Below are positions 17,565 through 25,647 of a DNA stretch of 64,000 nucleotides, one piece after another. The DNA lies in assembly GCF_947499215.1 (NCBI RefSeq), contig NZ_CANMNI010000004.1:103531-167530 (forward strand). Direction: 5' to 3'. Within the stretch, counting starts at the first letter, position 1. Every line of letters starts with the position of its first letter. The notes beneath the pieces were generated by a model that did no database searches, was not told the origin of the DNA, and saw nothing but the letters and a program-made list of their open reading frames with translations. The stretch is from an uncultured Pontibacter sp. GTDB lineage: Bacteria > Bacteroidota > Bacteroidia > Cytophagales > Hymenobacteraceae. Position numbers and translations under genes: made by a program.

Positions 17565-18242
17565 TTAGAACTTGATACCCACATCAATGGAGACACCGTT
17601 GTTCTTAATGGCAAGGTTTTTATCGTTTAACTGCTCCTTATAGTAGTCATCAATGTTGCTGAGACCGCGCAAGTAGGTAACACCACCAAACAGCTTCGTG
17701 CTCTGTCCTAGTTGCATTTCAGCACCGGTGCCGAGTACAGCACTCGTTTCAAAAATATTAAAGCGTTTCGCTGTCTTCTCGCCGTTAATTACCTTTTTCT
17801 GGTCTACTTGGCCGGATACCTTCGTACCTAGCGCACCACCTACTTGGAAGTACAATACTACATCCGGAGCTATTTCATTAGTGAAAAGTTTTAGCGTGAG
17901 GGGTACTTCAAGGTACTGCACAGTCAGTTCATCGGTTTCTGGCGTAGCTATAACTTGGCCGTCGCCTCCTTCTGTCATGTAAGTATAGCTAATCTTAGAA
18001 CCTTTGCTACGGTACATCAGCCCTGAGCTGAACGCATAGTTGTTTGAGAAGAAGTAGTCACCGACTACACCTACTCCCAAGCGCAGCGTGTTGCTGGACT
18101 TTTCAAAATTATGCCGGTCTTCCGCAATAAAGCGGTTGCCTGAGATAGTAGGAGAAAACTGGATGCCGATTTCCATTTGGGCCATAGCCGTGGAAGTGAT
18201 GCCCAAAAACAGCAGTAGGAATGCGAGTTTCTTAAATTGCAT
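17565..18242 (-). CDS. Outer-membrane beta-barrel protein, PorT-like
   Basis: A 225-residue protein with a signal peptide ('MQFKKLAFLLLFLGITSTAMA'). The rest is alternating amphipathic strands of an 8-stranded barrel ('TLRLGVGVVGDYFFSNNYAFSSGLMYRSKGSK', 'YLEVPLTLKLF') and it ends in Phe, as barrel proteins do. 'Strand-turn-GLMYRSKG' and 'YLEVPL' are typical of the Bacteroidota PorT/OMP_b-brl_2 family. It is divergent from gldB. Function is unknown beyond outer-membrane location. Confidence 0.82.
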   Translation of the reverse strand: MQFKKLAFLLLFLGITSTAMAQMEIGIQFSPTISGNRFIAEDRHNFEKSSNTLRLGVGVVGDYFFSNNYAFSSGLMYRSKGSKISYTYMTEGGDGQVIATPETDELTVQYLEVPLTLKLFTNEIAPDVVLYFQVGGALGTKVSGQVDQKKVINGEKTAKRFNIFETSAVLGTGAEMQLGQSTKLFGGVTYLRGLSNIDDYYKEQLNDKNLAIKNNGVSIDVGIKF

Positions 18243-18285
18243 ATTATTTTAATGAGTTAATTTACTCTAATACCGGATAACCCTG

Positions 18286-18293
18286 TATTTTTG
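18286..18293 (+). promoter_or_regulatory. -7 box for gldB
   Basis: TATTTTTG matches TAnnTTTG and lies 17 nt before the gldB start codon. No proper -33 TTTG is seen (only TTTA at 18261-18264). Confidence 0.5.
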
Positions 18294-18309
18294 TGTCAAA
18301 TATTCGGCA

Positions 18310-19302
18310 ATGTATTACAGATTATTCTTACTCGCAACCATCATGTTGCTTTTTAGCTGCAAGAAAAAAGGCTGCGAATTACCTGAGGAAATTGAACGTA
18401 TACCAGTCACGGTACAGATTGACCGTTTGGAGAAACCTTTTTTTGAAGCTTCTTCCAAACAGGAAATCGCCACTTTTCTGAATGACAACCCGTTATTTGC
18501 GGAGCGTTTCATACAGCGTAAAAGCTATCCTTCAGACTCTGCTGTTATAAATGCACTTTATAGTTTAGCCACAAACCCAGAACTACAGAAACTGGCGCAG
18601 GAGGCTGATGAGAAGTTTGGCGACATGGCAAGCGAGAAGCAGCAGCTAGAAACCGCATTTAAGTCTATTAAATATTACTATCCCGAATTCAAGGAACCAC
18701 AGGTTAAAACATTTGTCTCCGGCCTTAACCAAGATCTGTTGGTGTCCGACAGCCTCTTGGTGTTAGGTATCGATTTTTTCATAGGAAAAGACGCCAGTTA
18801 CCGTCCAGATACATATGACTATATTCTGAAGCGCTATGAGCGCCCGAACATGGTGCCCGCGGCTATGCTACTACTATCTAACCGCTTTAACAAAACCAGC
18901 TTCTTGGAGCGCAGCCTATTGGCTGAAATGGTGAACACCGGCAAAGCTTACTATTTTGTGAAGTCCATTATGCCCTGCACCCCCGATTCGACTATAATTG
19001 GGTATAGCGGACAGCAATTGGCAGATGTGAACCATAACGAGGGCCGCATTTGGGCACATTTCGTTGAGCAAAGCCTATTGTATGAGAAAAGCCCCTTTGT
19101 GGTAAACAAATACATCGGTGAGCGTCCGAACACGCCTGAGATAGATCCGACCTCTCCGGGAAGATTAGGCACATGGTTGGGCTGGCAGATCGTGCGCAAA
19201 TACATGGAGCGTAATCCAAAGGTTACTTTGCAGGAACTGATGGCCGATGACGACTATCAGAAAATTTTCAACGAATCGAAGTATAAGCCTGAGAAGCGTT
19301 AA
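18310..19302 (+). CDS. gldB: Gliding motility lipoprotein GldB
   Basis: A 330-residue lipoprotein with lipobox 'LLFSCKKKG' (Cys 17). The body carries GldB-like features: 'VTVQIDRLEKPFFEASSKQE', 'FVSGLNQDLLVSDSLLVLGIDFFIG', and a zincin-like stretch around 'WAHFVEQSLLY'. GldB is essential for gliding and T9SS function in Flavobacterium and is conserved in non-motile relatives. The usual partner gldC is not adjacent here; a glycosyltransferase follows after 29 nt. Confidence 0.9.
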   Translation: MYYRLFLLATIMLLFSCKKKGCELPEEIERIPVTVQIDRLEKPFFEASSKQEIATFLNDNPLFAERFIQRKSYPSDSAVINALYSLATNPELQKLAQEADEKFGDMASEKQQLETAFKSIKYYYPEFKEPQVKTFVSGLNQDLLVSDSLLVLGIDFFIGKDASYRPDTYDYILKRYERPNMVPAAMLLLSNRFNKTSFLERSLLAEMVNTGKAYYFVKSIMPCTPDSTIIGYSGQQLADVNHNEGRIWAHFVEQSLLYEKSPFVVNKYIGERPNTPEIDPTSPGRLGTWLGWQIVRKYMERNPKVTLQELMADDDYQKIFNESKYKPEKR

Positions 19303-19331
19303 CTAGCTCAACGCCTTTTCTGTTCCTGCGC

Positions 19332-20534
19332 ATGCATATAGCTATTTTTAACCAGCATCATCATAATCCAGACTGCCCGGCAACTTGTCGGCACTATACC
19401 TTTCTGGAGTACTTGGCAAAGCGGCACAAGGTGAGCTTGGTAACCAGCAGTGCTTGGAAAGAGCTGCGCATCACAAATAATTATAAGTGGGTGCCGGAGG
19501 GAGTGGAGCTATATGAGCAGGAGGTGCCTTACAGCAACAAGATGGGGGTCCGCCGTCGCTTAGTCTCCTACGGTGGTTTCGCAGCCTACAGCCTTTCCAA
19601 AGGCTTAACCATGCCAAAACCCGATGTTATCTGGGGGGTATCGACACCGCTTTCCACTCCTTGGATGGCAGCCCGGGTGGCGAAGATGCGAAATATACCT
19701 TGGGTGTTCGAGGTACAGGACCTCTGGCCAAGCTTTCCGATCGAGATGGGAGCCGTTAAAAAAGAATGGCTCAAGCGCAGACTTTATAGACTGGAGAAGA
19801 ACTTATACCAGAGTGCCAACCATATTATTACGCTCTCACCCGACATGGAAGAGTATGTGGTGGCGCAAGGTATAGCGCGTGATAAAGTAAGCACTATCCT
19901 GAATGGTACCGATCTCGAAATGGCCGATGCGTCGACTGATGTGCAGGTGGAGGCACTTAGGGAAAATTACCAGCTAAAGGGGAAGAAGGTGGTGCTCTAT
20001 GCGGGGACTTTTGGCCGTGCAAATGATATACCCACTATCATGCAGGCAGCCGAACTGATGGTCGATCAGCAGGATATCGTATTTGTGCTGGCAGGCGGGG
20101 GTTATTATGACGAGGAGCTAAGAAAGCTGGCCCTTCGGCTTCCGAACCTGCGGCTACTGCCTCCTCAGCCACGGCCTGATGTTTTCAGTCTTTTCAAACT
20201 TGCCGACCTGTCGTTAATTACTTTTAATGATCTGCCGGTACTAAGTTCTAACTCCCCCGCCAAGCTTTACGATAGCCTCGCCTGCGGCACACCGGTTATT
20301 GTTACCAACCCCGGATGGACCAAAGCTTTTGTAGAGCAGCACGGTTGCGGATGGTATAGCCCTGCAGGTCAGCCAGAGGCATTAGCCCATAAAATACAGG
20401 AGAAACTTGCCAGACCTGAGGTGCTTCGCCAAGCCGGTATGCGTGGCGAAGCGGTAGCTAGGCAGCAATTTGATAGGCAGCAGTTAGCTGTCCAAGTAGA
20501 GTCAATTTTACTTCAGGTAGCTGGTAAGGTATAG
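19332..20534 (+). CDS. Glycosyltransferase family 4 (GT-B), WbuB-like
   Basis: A 400-residue GT-B enzyme. The N-terminal acceptor half starts 'MHIAIFNQHHHNPDCPATCR' and contains 'WVFEVQDLWPSFPIEMG'. The C-terminal donor half has 'VVLYAGTFGRANDIPTIM' and 'SNSPAKLYDSLACGTPVIV', the usual nucleotide-sugar site. It resembles enzymes of O-antigen or exopolysaccharide synthesis. Its stop codon is supplied by a copy of the iterated word AGGTATAG (20527-20534). It may be co-transcribed with gldB. Sugar specificity is unknown. Confidence 0.88.
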   Translation: MHIAIFNQHHHNPDCPATCRHYTFLEYLAKRHKVSLVTSSAWKELRITNNYKWVPEGVELYEQEVPYSNKMGVRRRLVSYGGFAAYSLSKGLTMPKPDVIWGVSTPLSTPWMAARVAKMRNIPWVFEVQDLWPSFPIEMGAVKKEWLKRRLYRLEKNLYQSANHIITLSPDMEEYVVAQGIARDKVSTILNGTDLEMADASTDVQVEALRENYQLKGKKVVLYAGTFGRANDIPTIMQAAELMVDQQDIVFVLAGGGYYDEELRKLALRLPNLRLLPPQPRPDVFSLFKLADLSLITFNDLPVLSSNSPAKLYDSLACGTPVIVTNPGWTKAFVEQHGCGWYSPAGQPEALAHKIQEKLARPEVLRQAGMRGEAVARQQFDRQQLAVQVESILLQVAGKV

Positions 20535-20535
20535 C

Positions 20536-21069
20536 TTAATCTTGTATGCTGGCAGAGAGTTGCTTAAAGTCTTCCTTCAGCTGGGCCTCATTAGCTGCTA
20601 GTGTCCAGCAAAGCACTTTATAGAAGTGTGTTTTGGTTTCCACTGCTGAGATCAGCATAAAGAACTCTCCTTCTTCATCCTTCCATCTTAGCTCAGTCTG
20701 CGCCACATTGTTTCCGTTGGCTTCAAAGCTTCTTGTTTTCCCCAGTTTCCTTTTCTTCTCTTCTTTTTTATAGTCAGCTGCAAAGTTATTTAGGAACTCT
20801 TCTGCGCTGGTAAATTTCATGCCTAGTAGCTCTAAGTGCTCTTTCTCATCGTCTACTACAATGGTGTAGGCCTCTTTGGTTTTGTTGTAGTACTGCAGGC
20901 TGGCCACATCGTTTAGGTCAAATGTCTTTACCATATAATCAGGTATATCCATTTTATAGGCATGGCCACCCTTGCGTTCAGCAAATTTTGTCTGGGCTAC
21001 AGAGATAGAAGCACCAACAAGAAGGAAAACTACAGTAAGCACGAACTTAGAAGGTAAAGATGTTCTCAT
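20536..21069 (-). CDS. Small secreted protein of unknown function
   Basis: A 177-residue protein with a signal peptide (residues 1-25, ending 'SISVAQT'). The mature protein is mixed alpha/beta with a Lys/Glu-rich middle ('FAADYKKEEKKRKLGKTRSF'). I do not recognise the family. It converges with the GT4 gene at a 1-nt gap, and its start faces a 312-nt region containing a long hairpin. Confidence 0.65.
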   Translation of the reverse strand: MRTSLPSKFVLTVVFLLVGASISVAQTKFAERKGGHAYKMDIPDYMVKTFDLNDVASLQYYNKTKEAYTIVVDDEKEHLELLGMKFTSAEEFLNNFAADYKKEEKKRKLGKTRSFEANGNNVAQTELRWKDEEGEFFMLISAVETKTHFYKVLCWTLAANEAQLKEDFKQLSASIQD

Positions 21070-21148
21070 AAGGTGTATTGATAAATTAAGTGGTAAGTAA
21101 GTTATTTAGACTTTTAAATATAGTAATATAACTAAATGATACCAGCGG

Positions 21149-21210
21149 ATCTGAATCAAAAAAGGGCATATGGCGTTAATCGCCTTTATAGGCCTTTCTT
21201 TGATTCAGAT
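21149..21210. repeat. Long branched inverted repeat in a divergent intergenic region
   Basis: ATCTGAATCAAA (21149-21160) pairs perfectly with TTTGATTCAGAT (21199-21210). The stem continues with AAGGGC (21162-21167) against GGCCTT-type pairing (21192-21197, one wobble). A second small hairpin GGCG/CGCC (21172-21175 with 21181-21184) sits in the apex. There is no T tail, so a terminator is unlikely. The rest of 21070-21381 shows nothing clear except the A-rich ribosome-binding region before 21382. Confidence 0.7.
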
Positions 21211-21381
21211 AAGGGAACTGGTAAGTACCTCGTGCAGGTGGTTTAAAGTGAAGTAGTTTTTTGTTGTAAAACAATTTTCATTTCTGGCACAACCTTTGGA
21301 TATAGGAAATGAGCAGAGCACATTTCTTATCTTAGACCTGCGCTTTGCTACTGAACATACTAGTTATAAGGAGAAAAAAAT

Positions 21382-21888
21382 ATGAAGAAGTTAATCGCAG
21401 CCCTCTCATTAGGCGTGTTAGTTGCCGGTAGCGCTTATGCTCAGACCAGCACCACTACGCAGCAAGACCGCAAGCCACGCAGTGAGATGCGTGCAGCCAT
21501 GAAGCATAAGGCGCAGAAAAACCCTGAGGAAATGGCCCAGATGAAAACTGACCGTATGGCTCAGAGACTTGAGCTTAATGCCTCTCAGAAAAACCAACTG
21601 CAGGCCCTGAACTTGCGTCATGCCCAAGAAATGAAAGCCATGCGCGAAAGCTATAAAGCAACTGGTGAGAAAACAGCAGAGCAAAGAGCTCAAATGCAAG
21701 AAGCCAGAAAAGCAAGCCATAATAAATGGCAGGCAGAGTTGAAAGGCATTTTATCTGCAGAGCAGTTTGCCAAGTACGAAACTGATAAAGCTGAAATGAA
21801 ACAGAAGCGTGCTGAGGGTAAGAAAGGCCGTAAAGGTGACTTTCAGAAAAAAGGCGATTACCAGAAAAAGCAGCAGCAAGGAAAGTAA
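21382..21888 (+). CDS. Periplasmic charged helical protein (DUF4890/Spy-like)
   Basis: A 168-residue protein with a signal peptide ('MKKLIAALSLGVLVAGSAYA'). The body is almost wholly alpha-helical and Met/Lys/Gln-rich: 'MAQRLELNASQKNQLQALN', then 'LSAEQFAKYETDKAEMKQ'. This 'L.L...Q...L' then 'L..EQ...Y' arrangement is seen in Spy/CpxP-like and DUF4890 periplasmic proteins. The C-terminal ~25 residues are low-complexity Lys/Gln/Gly. The start is preceded by AAGGAG at good spacing. A chaperone or stress role is inference. Confidence 0.75.
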   Translation: MKKLIAALSLGVLVAGSAYAQTSTTTQQDRKPRSEMRAAMKHKAQKNPEEMAQMKTDRMAQRLELNASQKNQLQALNLRHAQEMKAMRESYKATGEKTAEQRAQMQEARKASHNKWQAELKGILSAEQFAKYETDKAEMKQKRAEGKKGRKGDFQKKGDYQKKQQQGK

Positions 21889-21910
21889 TCCTCAAAGATC
21901 CCATAGTTAA

Positions 21911-21947
21911 AGCGAGGGCAGACCACAAGGTCTGTCTTCGCTTTTTT
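21911..21947. terminator. Bidirectional terminator between 21382 gene and nth
   Basis: A 13-position stem (21911-21923 with 21930-21942, G-T wobbles included) with loop CACAAG is followed by six T. The two genes converge here. Confidence 0.85.
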
Positions 21948-21948
21948 A

Positions 21949-22635
21949 TTAGGCTATACCGCCAACCTTATTTTCAGGGTCGTCGGGTATGTTCGGGTAG
22001 TGCTTCTGGAAAAACTGGCAGAAATGGGTGAGCGGGCACTCCTCGCACTTCGGGCGCCGGGCAATGCAGATGTAGCGCCCATGTAGAATTAACCAGTGGT
22101 GTGCTTTGGCAATCAGCTCCTGCGGCAGATTGGCCACAAGTTCTTTTTCTACATCCAGCGGTGTTTTAGCTGTTTTGGATACGAGCCCCAATCGCTTGCT
22201 CACCCGGAATACATGCGTATCCACGGCCATGGCTGGCTGGTTCCAGATCACTGACACGATCACATTGGCGGTTTTCCGGCCAACACCCGGCAGTTTCACT
22301 AATTCCTCCACAGTGCTTGGTACTTCAGCGTTAAACTGTTCCACCAGCATTCTTCCCAGCCCAGCCAAGTGCTTGGCCTTGTTGTTGGGGTAAGAGATGC
22401 TTTTAATGATCGGCAGAATCTCTTCAGGGGAAGCCGCAGCCAGATGCTCCGGTGTAGGAAAAGCCTCAAACAGGGCAGGCGTGACCATGTTCACCCGCTT
22501 GTCTGTGCACTGGGCACTCAACACGACCGCCAATATGAGTTCATAGGGGTTGGAATAAGCCAACTCCGTTTCAGGGTCCGGGAAGTTTTGGGTGAAGTGC
22601 TCGATCAGGAGCTTGTAGCGTTCTCGTTTGCGCAT
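21949..22635 (-). CDS. nth: Endonuclease III (DNA glycosylase/AP lyase)
   Basis: A 228-residue base-excision enzyme for oxidised pyrimidines. It has 'ILAVVLSAQCTDKRVN', the helix-hairpin-helix 'LVKLPGVGRKTANVIVS' (catalytic Lys in GVGRKT) and 'MAVDTHVFRVSKRLG' (catalytic Asp). The 4Fe-4S loop C-x6-C-x2-C-x5-C is complete at the C-terminus ('CIARRPKCEECPLTHFC'). It lies just downstream of the sigma-factor pair on the same strand, so it could share that transcript. Confidence 0.97.
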   Translation of the reverse strand: MRKRERYKLLIEHFTQNFPDPETELAYSNPYELILAVVLSAQCTDKRVNMVTPALFEAFPTPEHLAAASPEEILPIIKSISYPNNKAKHLAGLGRMLVEQFNAEVPSTVEELVKLPGVGRKTANVIVSVIWNQPAMAVDTHVFRVSKRLGLVSKTAKTPLDVEKELVANLPQELIAKAHHWLILHGRYICIARRPKCEECPLTHFCQFFQKHYPNIPDDPENKVGGIA

Positions 22636-22654
22636 AAAAAAAGTTTGCAGCCGG

Positions 22655-22891
22655 TTACGACTGCAAACTTAAGCTTTTTGAATAATTTAAAATGTTGTTG
22701 ATAGACCGCTTACTTGGGCTTTTGTGTGCGCCGTCAAGCAATCGCTGGATTAGCATGAGATCAGAGCAGCTTTCTGCCAGCTCGTTGTCGTGCATCAACG
22801 CTGTTTCCAGTTGCGTGCGGGCTGGGTCTGCCAACTCATCGTATACATACTGGATCAGCTCATTCTGAGTAGAGGTTTTTATCATAAGCAA
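22655..22891 (-). CDS. Small anti-sigma-like protein paired with the ECF sigma factor
   Basis: A 78-residue soluble protein whose start overlaps the end of the sigma gene by about 30 nt (starts at 22891 or 22885), implying coupled translation. 'ELIQYVYDELADPARTQLETALMHDNELAESCSDL' has the rhythm of a zinc-binding anti-sigma (ZAS) domain, but the His and Cys ligands are not in place and there is no membrane segment. It could be a ligand-free cytoplasmic anti-sigma factor. The pairing is seen; the function is inferred. Confidence 0.65.
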   Translation of the reverse strand: MLMIKTSTQNELIQYVYDELADPARTQLETALMHDNELAESCSDLMLIQRLLDGAHKSPSKRSINNILNYSKSLSLQS

Positions 22892-23462
22892 TGGTGCTGT
22901 TTAGCATCTTTTTTCTTAGGTTGATTAATGCGTAGCGCATACGACCTAGAGCTGTATTGATGCTCACACCGGTTGCCTCGGCTATCTCCTGAAAGCTCAT
23001 GTCCGCGTAATGGCGCATCATGAGGACTTCCCGCTGCGCTTGTGGCAGCGTTTGGATCAGCTCGCGCAGTCGGGCATGGGTGTCTTCTTTGATTTGCTGC
23101 GACTCAGCGGAGTCTTCGGCAAAAGACAAAGCATTGAACACATTACTGCCGTCTTCCAGCGTGATCATCGGGCTTCGCTTCTCTTTACGGAAAAAGTCGA
23201 TTGCGAGGTTGTGCGCAATACGGCATATCCATGACGAGAACTTGCCTTCTTCGTTATACCTGCCGCCTTTCATAGTATGGATCGCCTTTATAAAAGCATC
23301 CTGCATGAGGTCCTCAGCGGTATACGTGTCTTTAACAATCAGTAAGATCGTTGTGAATACTCTGTTCTTGTGTCTGTTTACTAGCTGTTCAAACGCATTT
23401 TCATTACCTGCGATGTAGAGCGTTACCAGTTCGGAATCGCTCAGCTGGGTAGTTGTATTCAT
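22860..23462 (-). CDS. ECF-type RNA polymerase sigma factor
   Basis: A 200-residue sigma-70 family protein. Region 2 contains 'YTAEDLMQDAFIKAIHTM' and 'FSSWICRIAHNLAIDFFRK' (-10 recognition). Region 4 contains 'LPQAQREVLMMRHYADMSFQEIAEATGVSINTALGRMRYA', a helix-turn-helix for the -35 element. There is no C-terminal extension. It is followed by a small overlapping gene that may be its regulator. The target regulon is unknown. The leader just upstream has an inverted repeat (23465-23495). Confidence 0.93.
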   Translation of the reverse strand: MNTTTQLSDSELVTLYIAGNENAFEQLVNRHKNRVFTTILLIVKDTYTAEDLMQDAFIKAIHTMKGGRYNEEGKFSSWICRIAHNLAIDFFRKEKRSPMITLEDGSNVFNALSFAEDSAESQQIKEDTHARLRELIQTLPQAQREVLMMRHYADMSFQEIAEATGVSINTALGRMRYALINLRKKMLNSTIAYDKNLYSE

Positions 23463-23785
23463 CGTAAAGCTACATTAGTTTAACGTAGAGCTTTATACCA
23501 TATTGTTGCGTTAAGCTGTTAGAACAAATATTTTTTTGAAGTGTAAATCAAATATAGGGAAAGCATTTTGACTGTGCAAGCACAGCTGCCTCTCCTTAAC
23601 AAAAAATATTAAAGGAGCTATATGTTGGGTGCAGAATTACTGTTCTCTAATATACGGCAATATAATATAAACGTATATGCTCTGAGTTAAATTTAGTTTT
23701 CCACATATAGTGATTTATGATAGGCTATTGATTTTGAGGTAGTAAACATAGAAATGTGATCATTCTCTGATACTGGTATGGCACC
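23463..23785. promoter_or_regulatory. Upstream region of the sigma factor gene with two inverted repeats
   Basis: TAAAGCTAC (23465-23473) pairs with GTAGAGCTTTA (23485-23495) with a two-base bulge, immediately before the sigma start. A compact palindrome CTGTGC-AA-GCACAG lies at 23572-23585. Either could be an operator or leader structure. No gene or clear TAnnTTTG box is visible; the rest is AT-rich. Confidence 0.4.
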
Positions 23786-23835
23786 AAAAAGGCGGCAGGC
23801 AGATCAATTTTTATTGGTCTGCCTGCCGCCTTTTT
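23786..23835. terminator. Strong bidirectional terminator
   Basis: A perfect 18-bp stem (23786-23803 with 23818-23835) has an A run on one side and a T run on the other. It ends the globin gene on the minus strand. Confidence 0.93.
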
Positions 23836-23860
23836 AAATCAGTTCTTTTTATCTAGTTAT

Positions 23861-24250
23861 CTAGCTTGTAAGCTCTTTGCCTATTATACCGATCAGGCCC
23901 ATCTTCATTTGAAACACCTGCGCAATGCTGGATGCCTTTTGCTTCAGTTCTTTTGTTTTCTCTCCTTCAAACAACTCGTCTGCCGTCTCTGTAAACAACG
24001 TTACCCAGCGTGCGAAATGCTGTCTGTCGACAGGCAAGCGCATGTGCTTCGGAAAGGGCTGCCCTTTGTAGGCCATGGTGCCAAACAAGACGGAGCTCCA
24101 AAAGCTGTACATAATGGGGAGATGGTGCTCCCAGTTTACGTTAGCGAAACCATTGAAAATAGGTCCGAGCAAGTCGTCTTCGTTTACCTTCGCATAAAAA
24201 GCGTCTATCAACACCTTTATATCTTGTTCGTCTTTTATATCTGCCTTCAT
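23861..24250 (-). CDS. Group III truncated hemoglobin
   Basis: A 2-on-2 globin of about 129 residues. 'IKVLIDAFYAKVNEDDLLGPIFN' is the N-terminal helix, followed by 'HHLPIMYSFWSSVLFG', 'FPKHMRLPVDRQHFARWVTLF' (proximal His in 'RQHFARW') and 'ELFEGEKTKELKQKA'. These are hallmarks of group III (TrHbP) globins, linked to NO or low-oxygen physiology. I chose the ATG at 24250 over the one at 24262 because a GGAGG precedes it at proper spacing and the promoter -7 box is only 29 nt upstream. It is monocistronic. Confidence 0.92.
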   Translation of the reverse strand: MKADIKDEQDIKVLIDAFYAKVNEDDLLGPIFNGFANVNWEHHLPIMYSFWSSVLFGTMAYKGQPFPKHMRLPVDRQHFARWVTLFTETADELFEGEKTKELKQKASSIAQVFQMKMGLIGIIGKELTS

Positions 24251-24279
24251 ACTCTCCTCCATTGAAACCTATGGTTTTG

Positions 24280-24308
24280 CAAAAGTACTGGTATGGATAC
24301 TTCACAAA
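24280..24308 (-). promoter_or_regulatory. Promoter of the globin gene
   Basis: On the minus strand: TTTG (24308-24305), a 17-nt spacer, then TACTTTTG (24287-24280). Both halves match the Bacteroidota primary-sigma consensus. The expected start of transcription lies about 20 nt before the chosen start codon. Confidence 0.75.
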
Positions 24309-24445
24309 AATGACATTGGTCACTATCTGGCCAACGGGACTGAAAATAAGGGAAGGCAACAGCTTAAACTAAACGGCATAAAAAATCCTTCGTCAGAGTT
24401 TAGGTTCTGTACGAAGGATAGGTTTGACAAATTGCCTGATGATCT

Positions 24446-24787
24446 TTACTCCTCGCGGCTATACCTTTTCAGTCTGTTAAGGATAAGCAACAAGCGGCGG
24501 TTAATCTCGCGTTCCTCTACAGGCTTGCACTGCGCTGTGATGTCGCAAGGTTTCTGCAGCTTTGCCTCTACTGCCTTCAGATGCTCCAAGTAGCACTCAA
24601 TGGTGGTGCAGGAGATATTCTGGTATTTAGAGGCATTGTTGTCAGATGCAACCTTTGAGTTTAGGTTGATGGCGTTTGTAATTTCGGTGTTTATCAGTTT
24701 AGTTACGTCAGTGCTTGAAGTAATTTCCTGCTGGTACACCTTCTTCTCGATGTTCTCCAATAAACTACGGATGTCCAGTTGTTCCAT
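24446..24787 (-). CDS. Conserved-looking small helical protein, function unknown
   Basis: A 113-residue soluble protein with no signal peptide. 'LDIRSLLENIEKKVYQQE' is a helical start. The middle has four Cys ('NISCTTIECYLEHL', 'KPCDITAQCKP') and the end is basic ('RRLLLILNRLKRYSREE'). The Cys spacing does not match a known metal motif. I do not recognise the family. It stands alone with a 433-nt upstream gap. Confidence 0.6.
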   Translation of the reverse strand: MEQLDIRSLLENIEKKVYQQEITSSTDVTKLINTEITNAINLNSKVASDNNASKYQNISCTTIECYLEHLKAVEAKLQKPCDITAQCKPVEEREINRRLLLILNRLKRYSREE

Positions 24788-25147
24788 AATGTCGATATTT
24801 TTAAAATTAATAATCTAAATAAAGTCAGCAAGGCCTTGCCGAAGATACGTCTTCGAGTAGCTTGCGTTAACCCAAAAAAGGATTGTTAACAAAAGAATAA
24901 AATGCACTATTGGCGTCGGTGGTCTGCGCTTGGCGTAGGTTGGTCGCCACTGACTACTTGATATTGGAAGCGGGCTGTGAGCTGAGGGATTTCTGCCGCC
25001 TCCCTAAAAAAATTATACTTTGATAAGCATAGGAGTGTTACACTTAAATGCCGAAAAAATTAAATTTTTCAGATACTCCTGATTCTCATGGATAAAGCGA
25101 TTGAGATTAGCTTCGCTTAATAGGGCCATGCTGGTTTTTTTAACACA
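24788..25147. other. Non-coding gap, little visible
   Basis: The only structure is a small perfect hairpin CGAAGA-TACG-TCTTCG (24840-24855) and a palindromic CAAGGCCTTG just before it. I see no promoter that meets the TAnnTTTG consensus and no coding frame. Confidence 0.4.
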
Positions 25148-25199
25148 AAAGCCCAAGGCTTTGCCTTGCGCATGCACGGAAGGTAAAGCCTTGGGCTTT
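25148..25199. terminator. Long-stem bidirectional terminator
   Basis: A 20-position stem (25148-25167 with 25180-25199, one wobble) has loop GCGCATGCACGG-like sequence and A/T-rich flanks. It ends the THX gene on the minus strand. Confidence 0.85.
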
Positions 25200-25220
25200 C
25201 TAGTAGAAAAGTGCTTTTGC

Positions 25221-25346
25221 TTAGCTAGCGGCCGCTTCTTTCTTTTGGGTTTCTGTTTTTTGCTTGTTGGCTTTGCGTGGGCGTCTGTTGCCGTACGTGC
25301 CTTTCACAATTTTGCCTTTTCTAGACTTTTTATCTCCTTTTCCCAT
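25221..25346 (-). CDS. 30S ribosomal protein THX (bTHX)
   Basis: The minus-strand frame ATG to TAA gives 41 residues starting 'MGKGDKKSRKGKIVKGTYGN' and continuing with 'RRPRKANK'. The 'GKGDKKS.KGKI..GTYG..RP' pattern is the Bacteroidota THX family, a short basic peptide that fills a cavity in the head of the small subunit. The last 15 residues are a Gln/Lys/Ala tail. It is too short for default ORF cut-offs. It ends just before a strong terminator. Confidence 0.9.
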   Translation of the reverse strand: MGKGDKKSRKGKIVKGTYGNRRPRKANKQKTETQKKEAAAS

Positions 25347-25647
25347 ATTGCTGTTGGTTTAAATGATTTTTGATAGCAACCCATACATACGCAAGCGGTC
25401 GAAGGCAGTTTAGGTGGAGCGCTTTCAAGGTATGGCTTGCGTCTGTTTTTGAGCGCATTACAGGCTTTGCCCGAAATGCTTGATTATCGTGTTCAAACTC
25501 TCGTAAACCTAAACCTTTTTGCGGCTGGAGCTGTTTCAAAAGGATGCCTTGTCACATGGCGGGTATTCGTATCTTTACATCTTATTTTAGAGCAACGACA
25601 AGTTCAGGCGCTTCCGCTCTTTTGCAAGTCGCCGATGCTAAGTTTAT
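25347..25647. promoter_or_regulatory. Divergent gap between THX and uvrA with a candidate uvrA promoter
   Basis: TTG (25549-25551), an 18-nt spacer and TATCTTTA (25570-25577) form a near-consensus promoter about 70 nt before uvrA. The last base of the -7 box deviates (A for G). Nothing else is clear in this 301-nt gap. Confidence 0.4.

Noticed and set aside
25101..25373. 90-residue plus-strand frame
   Set aside because: It runs through a strong terminator and is antisense to the THX gene.
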